64,000 nt of DNA from Cyclobacteriaceae bacterium (lineage in GTDB: Bacteria; Bacteroidota; Bacteroidia; Cytophagales; Cyclobacteriaceae): NCBI GenBank assembly GCA_016786585.1, contig JAEUUI010000030.1:372001-436000 (forward strand). Direction: 5' to 3'. This document shows, piece after piece, positions 18,744 through 28,398 of this stretch. Below the pieces are notes generated by a model. It did not search any database, was not told the origin of the DNA, and saw only the letters and a program-made list of their open reading frames with translations. The position numbers and the translations under genes were made by a program. Position 1 is the stretch's first letter. Every line of letters starts with the position of its first letter.

Positions 18744-20342
18744 CCTGTTGAAGATACGATCTTCCCGGATCGCTTCGCTAATTGATCTTATAATTAAATC
18801 CAGTGATTCCGATTCGTTCTTCAAAAGACGATTTAGTCGAATTATTTCCTGAGAATGCTCTTCCCTTGCCATTAACTCGGTAAGGCCCAAAATTCTCGCC
18901 AGAGGAGCTCTCAATTTATGAGCATTAATGAATGCATACTCCGATAGTTGATTGTTCCGAAGTGTTAATTCGCGAGTTCGCTCCTGCACTTTCTCCTCCA
19001 GAAGTAAACTGAATTTTTTCAGCGATCTGTAACGAATAATAAGCAATCCAACCAATGAAATTATTAATATTAAAATGATAATCAGAAAAAACACCCGTTG
19101 ATTACCGAGTTTGATTTCTGATTCCAACATGGAGGCCTGAAGCTGCGATTTCTCTTGTTGGTGGTTCAATTCCGCAGTAAACTCATTTTCCAATATTGAA
19201 CTACTTTGTTTTTGATTATATAATTGGCGGTAACTGTCAAAATACTGTTGATGATATTTATAGGCGCTATCCTTAATGCCTAAAAAGTTATATGCCTCTT
19301 CCGCGATCTTATAAATTTCCATCTGCGCCTTCAGACCTTTTAATTGCGGAATGCTTTTTACAAGCAGCTTGGCCGTAATGTTACTGTTGTTCACATCCTC
19401 AAGCTTCCGGTAACATCTGAAAATTCCAAAAAGTACCCTGAAGTTAGCCCCATAATAACCCTCCCGGGGTGAATACATTCGATACGTTCGCAGTGCCGCA
19501 GCCGCGCTGTCTGCCGATAAGTATGCGTCACCTAACGATATCAGGTAGTCAGGATTAGAGGCTCTCAATGAATCAATATTCGGAAACAATAAGCTTCCTT
19601 CGAGCGCACATTCCAATGCTTTGTAAGATTGGCCCGCATTCAAATATGATTCAATCAAATTTCCATGCAAAGACAATAAATGTTCGCGGCTCCCTTCATA
19701 ACGGTGCTGATGAGCAATTGAAATTCCTTCCTGCGACACCTTAATAGAGCGATCGTCCAAACCAATGGCAAAAAGTGCATGCGACTGATTGATATGATTC
19801 CTGACAATCTCCTGATAGTCGTCATTAGAAAATAATCGCCTCGCTTGCTCCAGATACTGCCATGCCTTAACAAAATTTCCCCGTTCCATTTCCAGAAATG
19901 AAAGTACGGTATAGCTTTCACGCTCAATAATGCTATCGCGAATAGCGTGGGACATTTTTCTCGCTGTCAATAAACAGTAAAATGCCGAATCATTACTTAC
20001 TTGTTTAAGCAAAAGACCTTTTACATATAGAATCTGGTGGTCGTACTTCTCAACACCTAATGCGTTGGCTAGTTGTCGGGCTTTTGCAATCTGCTTCAAA
20101 CCCACTTGCTTGTCGCCTGTATAGTTCATCAATGCCCGGAGACAAAGCACCGGAATAGAGTCCCGTTCATCTGAATTGAGCACTTGCAGACTATCAATAA
20201 CACGTGCCACTTTTTTGGCATCGGATCGGCCGACCTTAAGAGCAGATTGAAAGAGCGCATCTATCGTACGTGAACTTTGCTGGCTAAACAACTGGAAAGA
20301 CACAAACAATAATGCCCATGTCACATTGGCTCTGGTCATCAT
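18729..20342 (-). CDS. TPR protein with membrane helix and truncated histidine-kinase end
   Basis: I start at the ATG at 20342, which gives a signal peptide (LLFVSFQLFSQ); a start 60 bases upstream is possible. Residues 25-370 are tetratricopeptide-like helices facing the periplasm. One membrane helix (about 416-435; FFLIIILILIISLVGLLII) is followed by a coiled coil (EEKVQERTRELTLRNNQL) and a helix with the H-box-like sequence FINAHKLRAPLARILGL. The protein then ends about 45 residues later, with no ATP-binding HATPase domain. Such short forms occur in Bacteroidota; they might dimerise with full kinases or be phosphorylated by them. It is divergent from the LRR gene, about 220 bases away. Confidence 0.75.
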   Translation of the reverse strand: MMTRANVTWALLFVSFQLFSQQSSRTIDALFQSALKVGRSDAKKVARVIDSLQVLNSDERDSIPVLCLRALMNYTGDKQVGLKQIAKARQLANALGVEKYDHQILYVKGLLLKQVSNDSAFYCLLTARKMSHAIRDSIIERESYTVLSFLEMERGNFVKAWQYLEQARRLFSNDDYQEIVRNHINQSHALFAIGLDDRSIKVSQEGISIAHQHRYEGSREHLLSLHGNLIESYLNAGQSYKALECALEGSLLFPNIDSLRASNPDYLISLGDAYLSADSAAAALRTYRMYSPREGYYGANFRVLFGIFRCYRKLEDVNNSNITAKLLVKSIPQLKGLKAQMEIYKIAEEAYNFLGIKDSAYKYHQQYFDSYRQLYNQKQSSSILENEFTAELNHQQEKSQLQASMLESEIKLGNQRVFFLIIILILIISLVGLLIIRYRSLKKFSLLLEEKVQERTRELTLRNNQLSEYAFINAHKLRAPLARILGLTELMAREEHSQEIIRLNRLLKNESESLDLIIRSISEAIREDRIFNRNDVS

Positions 20343-20560
20343 TCTTAAATATTTTGATTTGGGGATAACTGCATAAAAATAGCGATATCCCCTGCTTCCC
20401 AAACCGCCAGTCTCCAGAATATTCGTTTTGCATCAAGGCAGAAACCAATCAAAATTCTATAAGAGAACCTGAATACTTAAATGGCCTATTGCCGGTAATA
20501 AGAAATTGTTCCGATCAGACGCGAAAAATATCTATTATTGAACACCTAATTCTGAACCTC

Positions 20561-22207
20561 ATGAAATCAACCCTGAGCATTGCACTTGTGATGGCTTTCC
20601 AACTGGTATACAGTCAGGAACAAAAACTAACTGCAAGAATCGTAGAAGCGGGAACCGAAAAAGCAATTTCAGACGTCAAGATTATGATTGAAGGTACTGA
20701 TATGGCAACCTTCACAAATCATTTGGGTTGGTTTGAACTGCCGGTAGACCGTTCGCAGCACTCAACGTTAACAATTTCTCATATTTCCTATAAAATTCTG
20801 CAAGTACAGATCCCAGCACAGGATCGCTTTAAACTTTATCTTGAGAAAGATACAGTTCAACTGAAGCCCCTGAATCTGAATGATACAGGAAATGAAAGCA
20901 CGGTCTCTCAGACATCAGCGAGCAATTCATTATCTGATGAAACAGAAGCCAGCTATCCCGGAGGGTGGAGTAAACTATATGATGATCTTGGAAAGGCTCT
21001 GAATCCTGCGTTGAAAACTGTTACAGAGAAAGGTTTTACTGTAAATTTTACCATTTCAGATGATGGCCGCCCTGTTGATGTGCAGGTTTCAGATCCATCA
21101 GCCAAAGATGGAGTCGCTGCTGCATTTCAAACCATGCCACCTTGGACTCCCGCGTCACAACACGGAAAAAGCGTCAGACAACAGTTCATGCTTGTCGTCT
21201 GCCGATTTACGAAAGTCGAATTGCAGCCATCTGATCTCGTTGACATTAAAACATTTATCAGCAGACAGATAAAATACCCCGCACAAGCGAGAAGAATAGG
21301 TGTTGAAGGCCCAACGTTTACAAAGTTTACCGTTGACGAAACCGGATCGGTAATAAATATCATGCTGCTGGAGGGCGTTGAAGCAAGTTGTAATGAGGAG
21401 GTTAAACGCGTTATTTCGATCATCCCGGACCCGATGCTTAAAACACTTTCCGAAAAAACTCACGAACGGGAATTTATTCTACCGATATTCTTCGGACTTG
21501 GGCAGGCGTTAAGAAAGGGAAGAGAGTTCAAAGGCGGAAGCAATGGGTACGTTTTACCTCCAATCGATGTGATGGCAGGAGGGCTTACTATTCAGAGACG
21601 CGAACTGGGGGGCGGTGTAAGAACATTAACGCCAACAACACCACCACCTGTAATTGTAACCTACAATAACCTAACCGATGCGTTGATGCAACCCCGTGAC
21701 GCGCAGCGTCTGACGTTGCGCGACAACAAGCTTGTTTCGTTCCCGGCAGACATTTTAAAATTGACAAACCTTACGTTCTTAGATCTGGAACAAAATCAAA
21801 TCTCTGCACTTCCTCAAAACATAGATGCATTAAGTGACTTGCAGGAACTTTACCTGCTTCAAAACAGATTAACAACACTGCCGGATAACTTTCGGAATCT
21901 TAAAAAGCTTCGTACGCTGGGTTTAGCCAATAATCTATTAACATCTGTCCCTTCGTCTGTAACCACCCTGGAAAAGCTAGAAGTTCTAGACATGACAAAC
22001 AATCAACTGACAGAGATACCGAAAACCATTAACCAAATGAAGAGCCTGGAAACATTGGTTCTGATGGCGAATAAGATCACGTATATTCCTGCAGAACTGT
22101 ATGAACTCAAAAAGCTAAAGAAGATTTATCTGAATGGAAACCCCATTGATCCAAAAGACATAGAAGTTCTAAAACGTACATTTAAAAAAACTGAGATTAG
22201 CTTTTAA
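20561..22207 (+). CDS. Exported protein fusing CarboxypepD-reg, two TonB-C-like and leucine-rich-repeat domains
   Basis: I start at the ATG at 20561, giving a signal peptide (MAFQLVYSQ); the longer frame from 20489 adds an unlikely leader. Order: carboxypeptidase-regulatory-like domain (about 20-95; KLTARIVEAGTEKAISDVKI), a linker, a TonB-C-like segment (about 120-205; VNFTISDDGRPVDVQVSDPS), a second TonB-C-like segment (about 215-300; IKYPAQARRIGVEGPTFTKF), then about seven leucine-rich repeats of 23 residues (about 380-535; LTFLDLEQNQISALPQNI and similar). TonB C-terminal domains normally bind receptor TonB boxes; here there is no N-terminal membrane anchor typical of TonB itself. The LRR part suggests protein binding. 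The function is unknown. Confidence 0.75.
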   Translation: MKSTLSIALVMAFQLVYSQEQKLTARIVEAGTEKAISDVKIMIEGTDMATFTNHLGWFELPVDRSQHSTLTISHISYKILQVQIPAQDRFKLYLEKDTVQLKPLNLNDTGNESTVSQTSASNSLSDETEASYPGGWSKLYDDLGKALNPALKTVTEKGFTVNFTISDDGRPVDVQVSDPSAKDGVAAAFQTMPPWTPASQHGKSVRQQFMLVVCRFTKVELQPSDLVDIKTFISRQIKYPAQARRIGVEGPTFTKFTVDETGSVINIMLLEGVEASCNEEVKRVISIIPDPMLKTLSEKTHEREFILPIFFGLGQALRKGREFKGGSNGYVLPPIDVMAGGLTIQRRELGGGVRTLTPTTPPPVIVTYNNLTDALMQPRDAQRLTLRDNKLVSFPADILKLTNLTFLDLEQNQISALPQNIDALSDLQELYLLQNRLTTLPDNFRNLKKLRTLGLANNLLTSVPSSVTTLEKLEVLDMTNNQLTEIPKTINQMKSLETLVLMANKITYIPAELYELKKLKKIYLNGNPIDPKDIEVLKRTFKKTEISF

Positions 22208-22213
22208 AAAATT

Positions 22214-23449
22214 TTACTCTTTATCAATCCTGTATAACCTGCCGCTATCAGTAATTGCATACAGTGCTTTGTCAGGACCTTGAGTAATATCGCGGAAACG
22301 CTGGCCTTCACTTTTCAATAAACGTTCCTCACCCGCTACTTTATTATCGCGAATCACAAGTCGTGCGATATGAGTTTGCCCTAACGCACAAACAAACAGG
22401 TTATTCTCCCATTCAGGCACCCGGTCGCCTGCATAAAACGCCATGCCACTTGGGGCAATCACCGGATCCCAATAATAGACGGGTTGTTCCATTCCTTCTT
22501 TCTGCTGAATGCCATCGCCAATGGTTGCGCCGCTATATTCAATGCCATACGTGATGATCGGCCAACCATAATTCTTGCCGGGTTGCAGCCGATTGATTTC
22601 ATCTCCGCCCCGAGGACCATGCTCGCCCAGCCAGATATCACCGGTTTTGGGATGCAAGGCAAGGCCCTGCGGATTGCGATGGCCAATTGTATACAGCTCA
22701 GGTAACGCCCCTGCCCCGCTAAAGTCGGGATTGCCGGGTGCTGCATCACCCTCTTTTGTTATGCGAACTGTTTTTCCAAGACTGCTGCTCAAGGACTGCG
22801 CGAGGGGCCGCGTTTCTAAAACTGAGCGTTCACCTGTGCTTACAACCAGGTAGCCGTCTTCATCAAACAAAATTCTTCCACCATAATGCAAGGTACTGCT
22901 GTTGGGTGTGTTTGAACGGTATATAACATCGGGATTTTCGATGGTAGTATCATCGTTCGAAAGCTTACCCTTCGCAACTGCCGTAATGTTTCCGCCTGAA
23001 ACGGATTCAGAAAATACCCAGTATATCATTCGATTAGTTTCAAAATCCGGATCAAGACAAAGTCCGAGCAAACCACCCTGACCTGATGCGTTAACTTCCG
23101 GAATCCCATCAATCGGATCGCTCACTACTCCGGCAAGTGTAACGATACGCATCGTTCCCCCTTTTTGTGTGATTAGCAGTCGACCATCCGGCAGCGCAGC
23201 TATCCCCCACGGACTTGCCAGTGCAGTGGTAATAATATCCTTTCTCCACGGTGTGGTAGTAACAACACTGCCAATACGCGTTTGTCCTTCGAAGGCCGGC
23301 TGGTAATCGCTGTTAGGATCGGCCGTTTCAACCGGATCGCCCGTTACCAATGGCGGGTCGTTGTCTTTTGGTTTTTGTGCTTTATCGTCACAGCTGGTTA
23401 ACATCAGCAGGCCAAACATCAGAAGAAAAATATTGCGTGTGTTCATCAT
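22214..23449 (-). CDS. PQQ-dependent sugar dehydrogenase family lipoprotein (GDH_2)
   Basis: I start at the ATG at 23449, which gives a lipoprotein signal (LLMLTSC). The six-bladed propeller of the glucose/sorbosone dehydrogenase family is marked by SPWGIAALPDGRLLITQKGG, GQGGLLGLCLDPDF, HYGGRILFDEDGYLVVSTGE, IGHRNPQGLALHP and GEHGPRGGDEINRL...NYGWP. These enzymes oxidise aldose sugars with PQQ as cofactor; the exact substrate is unknown and no pqq genes are in the window. It ends 6 bases past the convergent LRR gene. The last 21 bases of the gene recur at 15412. Confidence 0.88.
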   Translation of the reverse strand: MMNTRNIFLLMFGLLMLTSCDDKAQKPKDNDPPLVTGDPVETADPNSDYQPAFEGQTRIGSVVTTTPWRKDIITTALASPWGIAALPDGRLLITQKGGTMRIVTLAGVVSDPIDGIPEVNASGQGGLLGLCLDPDFETNRMIYWVFSESVSGGNITAVAKGKLSNDDTTIENPDVIYRSNTPNSSTLHYGGRILFDEDGYLVVSTGERSVLETRPLAQSLSSSLGKTVRITKEGDAAPGNPDFSGAGALPELYTIGHRNPQGLALHPKTGDIWLGEHGPRGGDEINRLQPGKNYGWPIITYGIEYSGATIGDGIQQKEGMEQPVYYWDPVIAPSGMAFYAGDRVPEWENNLFVCALGQTHIARLVIRDNKVAGEERLLKSEGQRFRDITQGPDKALYAITDSGRLYRIDKE

Positions 23450-23615
23450 CGGGTCGTCAAGTTTACATTCGGTAAACGCTTGTTCAGGCAATTTCGCTTT
23501 AGATTTTAACAGTTTTTGCAATGACCTTACTTTTTTCGGCAGATCGTGGATTTTCACTTTAAGAACCCCTCTCCTCCACGGTAATCCGATTTGCGATTTA
23601 TTGTATCTTCACCTC

Positions 23616-24050
23616 ATGAAACAACGGTGGAAGATTACGCTCGGGATTATTGCAGGCCTCTTGGTTGTGATCACGATTACATGGATGTCACCCATCGGAC
23701 ATTTTATTCTTACAGGAGGCCTTGGCGTGGAAGAACGTCCGTTCGAAGCGAATGAATGGAAATCGGTGCGCAGTTCAGAGCCTTCGAAAAAGCGCGTTCG
23801 CATGCTGATGCTGGACGACCTGACTGATAATAAACTAAAAACCGGCATGGATAGCCTGACCGTAAAGGAAATGCTTGGCGAACCCGACCGCACCTATGGC
23901 TTTTCTTACGATCTGGGCGAGCTTGCTCCGGGTATTGACCCGATACATCTTATTTTAACATTCGACACGAATGGCAAATTCGAAAAACTAAATGTCGAGT
24001 CAGAAAAAAGCCTGGAAAAAAGAACAGTTAAGATAAAGGTTGGTGATTAA
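23616..24050 (+). CDS. Small membrane-anchored protein with BamE-like motif
   Basis: 144 residues from the ATG at 23616; a longer upstream frame overlaps the neighbouring gene antisense and is less likely. One N-terminal membrane helix (about 8-26; ITLGIIAGLLVVITITWM) is followed by a soluble domain with TGMDSLTVKEMLGEPDRTYGF, a pattern seen in SmpA/BamE-like and related small envelope proteins where a helix precedes a G-E-P-D turn. I infer an envelope location. It is divergent from the dehydrogenase and convergent with the VOC gene. Confidence 0.65.
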   Translation: MKQRWKITLGIIAGLLVVITITWMSPIGHFILTGGLGVEERPFEANEWKSVRSSEPSKKRVRMLMLDDLTDNKLKTGMDSLTVKEMLGEPDRTYGFSYDLGELAPGIDPIHLILTFDTNGKFEKLNVESEKSLEKRTVKIKVGD

Positions 24051-24060
24051 CATCTTTCTG

Positions 24061-24405
24061 TCATAACGATTGCCCAAATGTTAGCAACGTGCCGTTTGGA
24101 TCAATTAACGAAAATTCTCGCTGCCCCCACGATTTCGTTTCTAGTTTTCCGTTTGGATGAATCGGCAGCTTTTGCTGAACAGATTGGTACATGACATCGA
24201 TGTCGTCAACGCGGAGGTAAATCATAAAATCAGATTTAGCTGGTTCAAGCGAAGGAAAGAAGAAAAAGTGCATCTCCAACTGACCGTATTTTGCGATTAG
24301 GTAATCCCCAAAATCGGAAGCAACGCTAAAGTCCAGCGCCTTATAAAAATCAATTGTCTTTTGTTTGTCGATAAACGGGAGTTTGGATACGATTGCCTCA
24401 ATCAT
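24061..24405 (-). CDS. VOC-family protein (bleomycin-resistance / glyoxalase-like)
   Basis: 114 residues from the ATG at 24405 (a start 18 bases upstream is also possible). One vicinal-oxygen-chelate module: SKLPFIDKQKTIDFYKALDFSV at the start, DFMIYLRVDDIDVMYQSV in the middle and QREFSLIDPNGTLLTFGQ at the end. Family members act as dimers, binding metals, small drugs or aldehydes. The annotation bleomycin resistance is a family label; resistance is not shown. It lies between the BamE-like gene and the Crp-like regulator. Confidence 0.82.
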   Translation of the reverse strand: MIEAIVSKLPFIDKQKTIDFYKALDFSVASDFGDYLIAKYGQLEMHFFFFPSLEPAKSDFMIYLRVDDIDVMYQSVQQKLPIHPNGKLETKSWGQREFSLIDPNGTLLTFGQSL

Positions 24406-24470
24406 GCGATTTTGTTTGTCCAAACTTACGGCAAAACAATCTAATCCACGGCTTGATTGAAATCAAGAAA

Positions 24471-25025
24471 TTACGCCATTGCCCGCACCCGGCTAAGAGT
24501 TTCCGGAGAAATTTTGAGATACGATGCAATAACCTTCAGCGGAAAAATCCGAATCACCTCTGGTCTCGACTTAACGAGTAAGTCGTATTTCTCAGCAGGT
24601 GTATAACCCGCATTCAAAAAATTTATCCGGTCCGCTAAAGAATTAAATATCTTGTTTAACGCAAGAAAAGATGAGGAAAGACTTATCAGGTGATGAATGG
24701 AACTTAGCGAGACTTCAACAATATCGCAGTCGGAAAATGCCTCCAGGTAACTGGCTGCATGATTCTGCGAACTAAAAATCCCGTTGTCGAATAGCCAGGA
24801 GTTTTCAACATACAGATTTTCATATTGTCGCTCGCGTTCATCGGGTTTCTTGTACTGCACAACCGAACCTTGCTTCAAAAAATAAATTGAAGCTTGAAAG
24901 TTACCCGGTCGTAACAACAGGTCACCTTTTTTAAAGAATCGATTATGACTGTACCTGCTAAACAGGGCTACCTCCTGATCGCTGAACGCTCCAAGCTGAC
25001 CGATAATTTGTGCGTCCGTAATCAT
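24471..25025 (-). CDS. Crp/Fnr-family regulator
   Basis: 184 residues with a cyclic-nucleotide-binding-like beta roll (about 15-110; FFKKGDLLLRPGNFQASIYFLKQG split over strands) and a C-terminal winged helix (about 145-184; FPLKVIASYLKISPETLSRVRA). The short C-terminus and SPETLSRVR recognition helix are typical of Bacteroidota Crp/Fnr proteins that often control neighbouring enzymes. No Fe-S cysteines as in Fnr are present, and the cAMP-contact Arg is not clearly there. The start overlaps the end of the upstream gene by 4 bases, implying co-translation. Confidence 0.88.
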   Translation of the reverse strand: MITDAQIIGQLGAFSDQEVALFSRYSHNRFFKKGDLLLRPGNFQASIYFLKQGSVVQYKKPDERERQYENLYVENSWLFDNGIFSSQNHAASYLEAFSDCDIVEVSLSSIHHLISLSSSFLALNKIFNSLADRINFLNAGYTPAEKYDLLVKSRPEVIRIFPLKVIASYLKISPETLSRVRAMA

Positions 25026-25489
25026 TCTTTTCGTTTAAAAGGAGAATTTCCATAGCCAACGATGCTTCCACTGAAGGGTTGCTGAGCGACCGTCTGACCC
25101 ACCCGGAAGATTGTTACCTGATCGGCTGATGAACTGATCCGCACACTGTCACCCTTATTTAGTTGATTCGCAAAAGGCAGAATAAACGTGATTGAATCTC
25201 CGGAGTGACGGTAAACAAAGTACATGACTTCGTGATGCTCGAAATGATTTTTCAGACTGTCTTCGCGATAAAACTTCGGGTGACCATCAACTACCCGTGC
25301 CAGTACGCGGCCACCATGCTGATTATACATATAGATGCTGTCGATGGTTGCCGAGAACTCATACTTCAATGATTCCGCAAACCATTTCTCCTCTTGTCCG
25401 AGATTATTATTGTGAACAAAAACCAGCCTCACAATCAGCAGAATGGAGACCACAGCAATACCACCCAGAATGAGAAGATTTTTCTTCAT
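25022..25489 (-). CDS. Membrane-anchored protein of unknown function
   Basis: 155 residues with one N-terminal membrane helix (about 5-24; LLILGGIAVVSILLIVRLVF) and a soluble, beta-rich domain outside. Motifs such as AESLKYEFSATIDSI and LPFANQLNKGDSVRISSSAD suggest a small OB-like or SH3-like barrel, but I do not recognise the family. It overlaps the Crp/Fnr gene by 4 bases and lies 23 bases after the XRE-type regulator, all on the minus strand. Confidence 0.65.
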   Translation of the reverse strand: MKKNLLILGGIAVVSILLIVRLVFVHNNNLGQEEKWFAESLKYEFSATIDSIYMYNQHGGRVLARVVDGHPKFYREDSLKNHFEHHEVMYFVYRHSGDSITFILPFANQLNKGDSVRISSSADQVTIFRVGQTVAQQPFSGSIVGYGNSPFKRKE

Positions 25490-25512
25490 TAATCGCGTTC
25501 AGTACCACCTCT

Positions 25513-26334
25513 TTAAGCGGTAGCGTTTACGCGCGAAAGGTACTCATACCCGCGATAGAGCACAAGAATTTCCACCACTACGGCAGGGATCATGATTACA
25601 TACGCGATAAAAAACAACACGACTGTGATCAGAAAACATCCCATGACGATTTCTAAAACTCCGGCCACCCTGGAAAGCTCACCCATGCCATCCTGAAGGC
25701 GAATCAGCGCTACGCCAAAGATGATGCTCAGCGTTCCGGAAAGAATTGCGGCCAGTGCATAGGGTATGGTAAACAGCTCTGCTTCTTCGGGCGTATAGGG
25801 AAGTGTGACAATATCCAGCACGCCAAGCGCAGCGGTCACCAGCATCAGCATATATACTACACCTTTCAGGAGCGTGTTTTCAAAAACGTTACTCAATGCA
25901 ATGAAACCAAGCATGAACAACACATACGCAACTACCATAATAACCGTGAGCGAAATGTACGTTGCCTGTAACGCAAACGACCATTGACCCTTGTTTCCAA
26001 ACCACGCCACATCAAGCGTGGCAAGAATAATTTGCGCGATCAGATAAACAGCACCGGCAAGCGCAGCAACAAGTAAGGTAATCCGGTTTGCGGTGGGTAA
26101 AGATTTCTGTTGGGTTTCCATAACCTGGGTTGAGTTTTTTGAAATAGATTCATACTTCTCTCCAAGTGCTTCCCATAAAATCTTCACGGTCGACAGGCGC
26201 GGTACCACTTCACCACTTTCAATACGCTGAATGGTGCGGACGCTCACATGGCTTTTTTCGACCAGTTCTTCCTGCGTGAGGTTTTTTTCTTTTCGAAGGG
26301 CGACCAGCCGTTGTCCCAGTTCCGGTTGTTGCAT
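25513..26334 (-). CDS. XRE-type HTH regulator with membrane domain
   Basis: 273 residues. The N-terminus is an XRE helix-turn-helix (about 5-62; GQRLVALRKEKNLTQEELVE, SVRTIQRIESGEVVPRLSTV). After a linker, about six hydrophobic helices fill residues 82-262, so the DNA-binding domain is tethered to the inner membrane. Such fusions are common in Bacteroidota, usually with no known signal. It may control the two downstream genes on the same strand; this is inference. Confidence 0.82.
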   Translation of the reverse strand: MQQPELGQRLVALRKEKNLTQEELVEKSHVSVRTIQRIESGEVVPRLSTVKILWEALGEKYESISKNSTQVMETQQKSLPTANRITLLVAALAGAVYLIAQIILATLDVAWFGNKGQWSFALQATYISLTVIMVVAYVLFMLGFIALSNVFENTLLKGVVYMLMLVTAALGVLDIVTLPYTPEEAELFTIPYALAAILSGTLSIIFGVALIRLQDGMGELSRVAGVLEIVMGCFLITVVLFFIAYVIMIPAVVVEILVLYRGYEYLSRVNATA

Positions 26335-26442
26335 GACGATTGTAAGGTTTGCACAATGTTACGCGATGTAACGGAGAGTTACCGAAGCCGGGATTCATTT
26401 TTCGCCCGTCATTTACCCGTCATTTGCCGACAAAGCCCAAAA

Positions 26443-27507
26443 TCAGCCCTTGTCGCGTTCGCTAAACCTCAATCCGAACAGCGGCCTGATCCATTTTATC
26501 CTCCGGATGATTTCATACGTTCCGAAACATCCGGCTACGGTAATCAGCAGCACCAATACAAATTTTATTCTCACATCCAGCGAAAGCGGGAAGATCAGCA
26601 CCGAGGCGAGGTACAGAAACATCATGTGTAAAATGTAAACCGGGTACGCAGCCTGGCTCAAATACGACAGCGCCTTTGCCCCCCGATTTAAATATTTGTG
26701 ACCAAACGCAAACACACTCAGGATCCAGCATTGCGATTCCGTAACCAGCAGTGCCGCGGGTGTGCTCATATTAAAGTACAGCAATCGGATTACAAAAAGT
26801 GCAACGGCTATCAGCAAAAACACCCAGCGATATTTCACGATCATGTTCCAGAATCCGCTGCCGCTCAGCACAAAGCAGAATCCGAAAAGGAATGCAAGCA
26901 TTCCAAGAAAAAATCCATGCCACGTCATGGCATACATTTCATAGGGAAACGGTTTTAGAATAACGGCTTCAAGGATGAACGCCCCGACTACAAGGATCAA
27001 TCCCAACGGTGTTCGAAATGTGCATGCAATTGCCCGAACAAATTTTCCGGATTCGTTTCTTTTCAGATAAAGAAACAATGGAGTGAACAACACAACGTAT
27101 ATGAAAATATTTGCAAGGAACCACAAGTGTCCCGGGCCAGGCATGTACGATACATCGTAATGATAGTATCGTTGCCACAAATAACCATGAACCGGTACGA
27201 TGGCAATCGCACCAAAGAGAAATGGTACAAGGATACGTCCGGCCCGTTCAGCAATAAGTTGTTTTCCATTCCTGTTTTGTAACGCAAAGTACACACCCAT
27301 TCCCGACACGAAGAACAGCAACGGAATCCGCCAGACATTCAACATGCTCATCGGAACCCAAAGCGATGTCCAGGGTTCGTTATTGGTAATAAAAGCAATC
27401 ATCATCCCCCATGGCTGAAAGCCAATGGCAATATGGTAGATTAATAACAATCCGATAGCGATTACCCGGATCCAGTCGATGTCGTACCTGCGGTTCGTTA
27501 GTTGCAT
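26443..27507 (-). CDS. Acyltransferase family 3 membrane protein
   Basis: 354 residues with about ten membrane helices. The N-terminal RYDIDWIRVIAIGLLLIYHIAI contains the His used by acyltransferase-3 enzymes, and PLLFFVSGMGVYF plus GPGHLWFLANIFIYV are further family hallmarks. These proteins move acyl groups to sugars or lipids on the outer side of the membrane (OafA, OpgC and relatives). The acceptor here is unknown. Confidence 0.88.
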   Translation of the reverse strand: MQLTNRRYDIDWIRVIAIGLLLIYHIAIGFQPWGMMIAFITNNEPWTSLWVPMSMLNVWRIPLLFFVSGMGVYFALQNRNGKQLIAERAGRILVPFLFGAIAIVPVHGYLWQRYYHYDVSYMPGPGHLWFLANIFIYVVLFTPLFLYLKRNESGKFVRAIACTFRTPLGLILVVGAFILEAVILKPFPYEMYAMTWHGFFLGMLAFLFGFCFVLSGSGFWNMIVKYRWVFLLIAVALFVIRLLYFNMSTPAALLVTESQCWILSVFAFGHKYLNRGAKALSYLSQAAYPVYILHMMFLYLASVLIFPLSLDVRIKFVLVLLITVAGCFGTYEIIRRIKWIRPLFGLRFSERDKG

Positions 27508-27579
27508 ATCATGGTTTTTAATAAGACTCCCCTGAGCAACCTCAAAGGAAGTCTCTGAATCAAAATTTAATGGACAATT

Positions 27580-28140
27580 CTATTTCAACATAGTTGCAAT
27601 CTCGGGCCGGGTTTTTTCGATGTAGGCATAATCAAGTTTCAATCCCATCGGAGCGAGCATCTGTTCAAGTGCCTGATAAGTTGGCTTTAAGTCGGCAAAC
27701 GGTCCTGCAACAGACTCATAGGCAGTCGAGTTATACTTATTGCGAATGGTTTTATCTGCTTTCTTATCCAACAGCATCTTCACAATTTCCGGCCGGCAAA
27801 AAAATGCAGCCGTGTGCAACGCTGTCGAGCCTTCATTATTCTGGAAGTTTATATCTGCTCCGGCATCGATCAAAAGCCTGGCAATTTCGGTTTTGCCGAA
27901 AAGTGCAGCCGAGATAAGCGGACTGGAGCCACCATACGGATCCTTCTCATTAATATTAGTGCCGGCTGCAATGTGTTGCTTGATTGCGTCACGGTTATCG
28001 GTAACAACCGCGGTGTGGATATCAACTGCAGGTGCGCCTTTTGCGGGTTTTGTTTGAGCTGAACTGTCTTTACTTCCGCAGGATGCGATCAGCAGAACGG
28101 ACATCAGGAACAGGGTAATACGAAGTGCATTCTTTTTCAT
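27580..28140 (-). CDS. Ankyrin-repeat lipoprotein
   Basis: 186 residues from the ATG at 28140, which gives a lipoprotein signal (SVLLIASC); the longer frame upstream is not supported. About three ankyrin repeats fill residues 45-155: VDIHTAVVTDNRDAIKQHI, GGSSPLISAALFGKTEIARL and GSTALHTAAFFCRPEIVKML. Ankyrin repeats bind proteins. No partner is visible. It is divergent from the AraC/TolB/TPR gene, with 258 bases between the starts. Confidence 0.85.
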   Translation of the reverse strand: MKKNALRITLFLMSVLLIASCGSKDSSAQTKPAKGAPAVDIHTAVVTDNRDAIKQHIAAGTNINEKDPYGGSSPLISAALFGKTEIARLLIDAGADINFQNNEGSTALHTAAFFCRPEIVKMLLDKKADKTIRNKYNSTAYESVAGPFADLKPTYQALEQMLAPMGLKLDYAYIEKTRPEIATMLK

Positions 28141-28398
28141 GGCTTTGGTAATTATGGTTTCTGTTTTTTTTGATGCCGTAAAGAACGGCCTGCAGCCAGC
28201 GTACGACTGAACAGCCCTGCACCGAAAACCATAAACTTTGCACAAACAGGTGTAAACTGTGGCGCAGTGATATAAATTTTGACGCATCACCTTCGTTTGC
28301 AGCCTGAAAAGAAGGAAATCACCGCCGCGTAACCCGACCGGTCAAATGCCGCTACTCTGACTACTTTTCACTAAAATCGCGTTCGATTTTCTCTGCAC

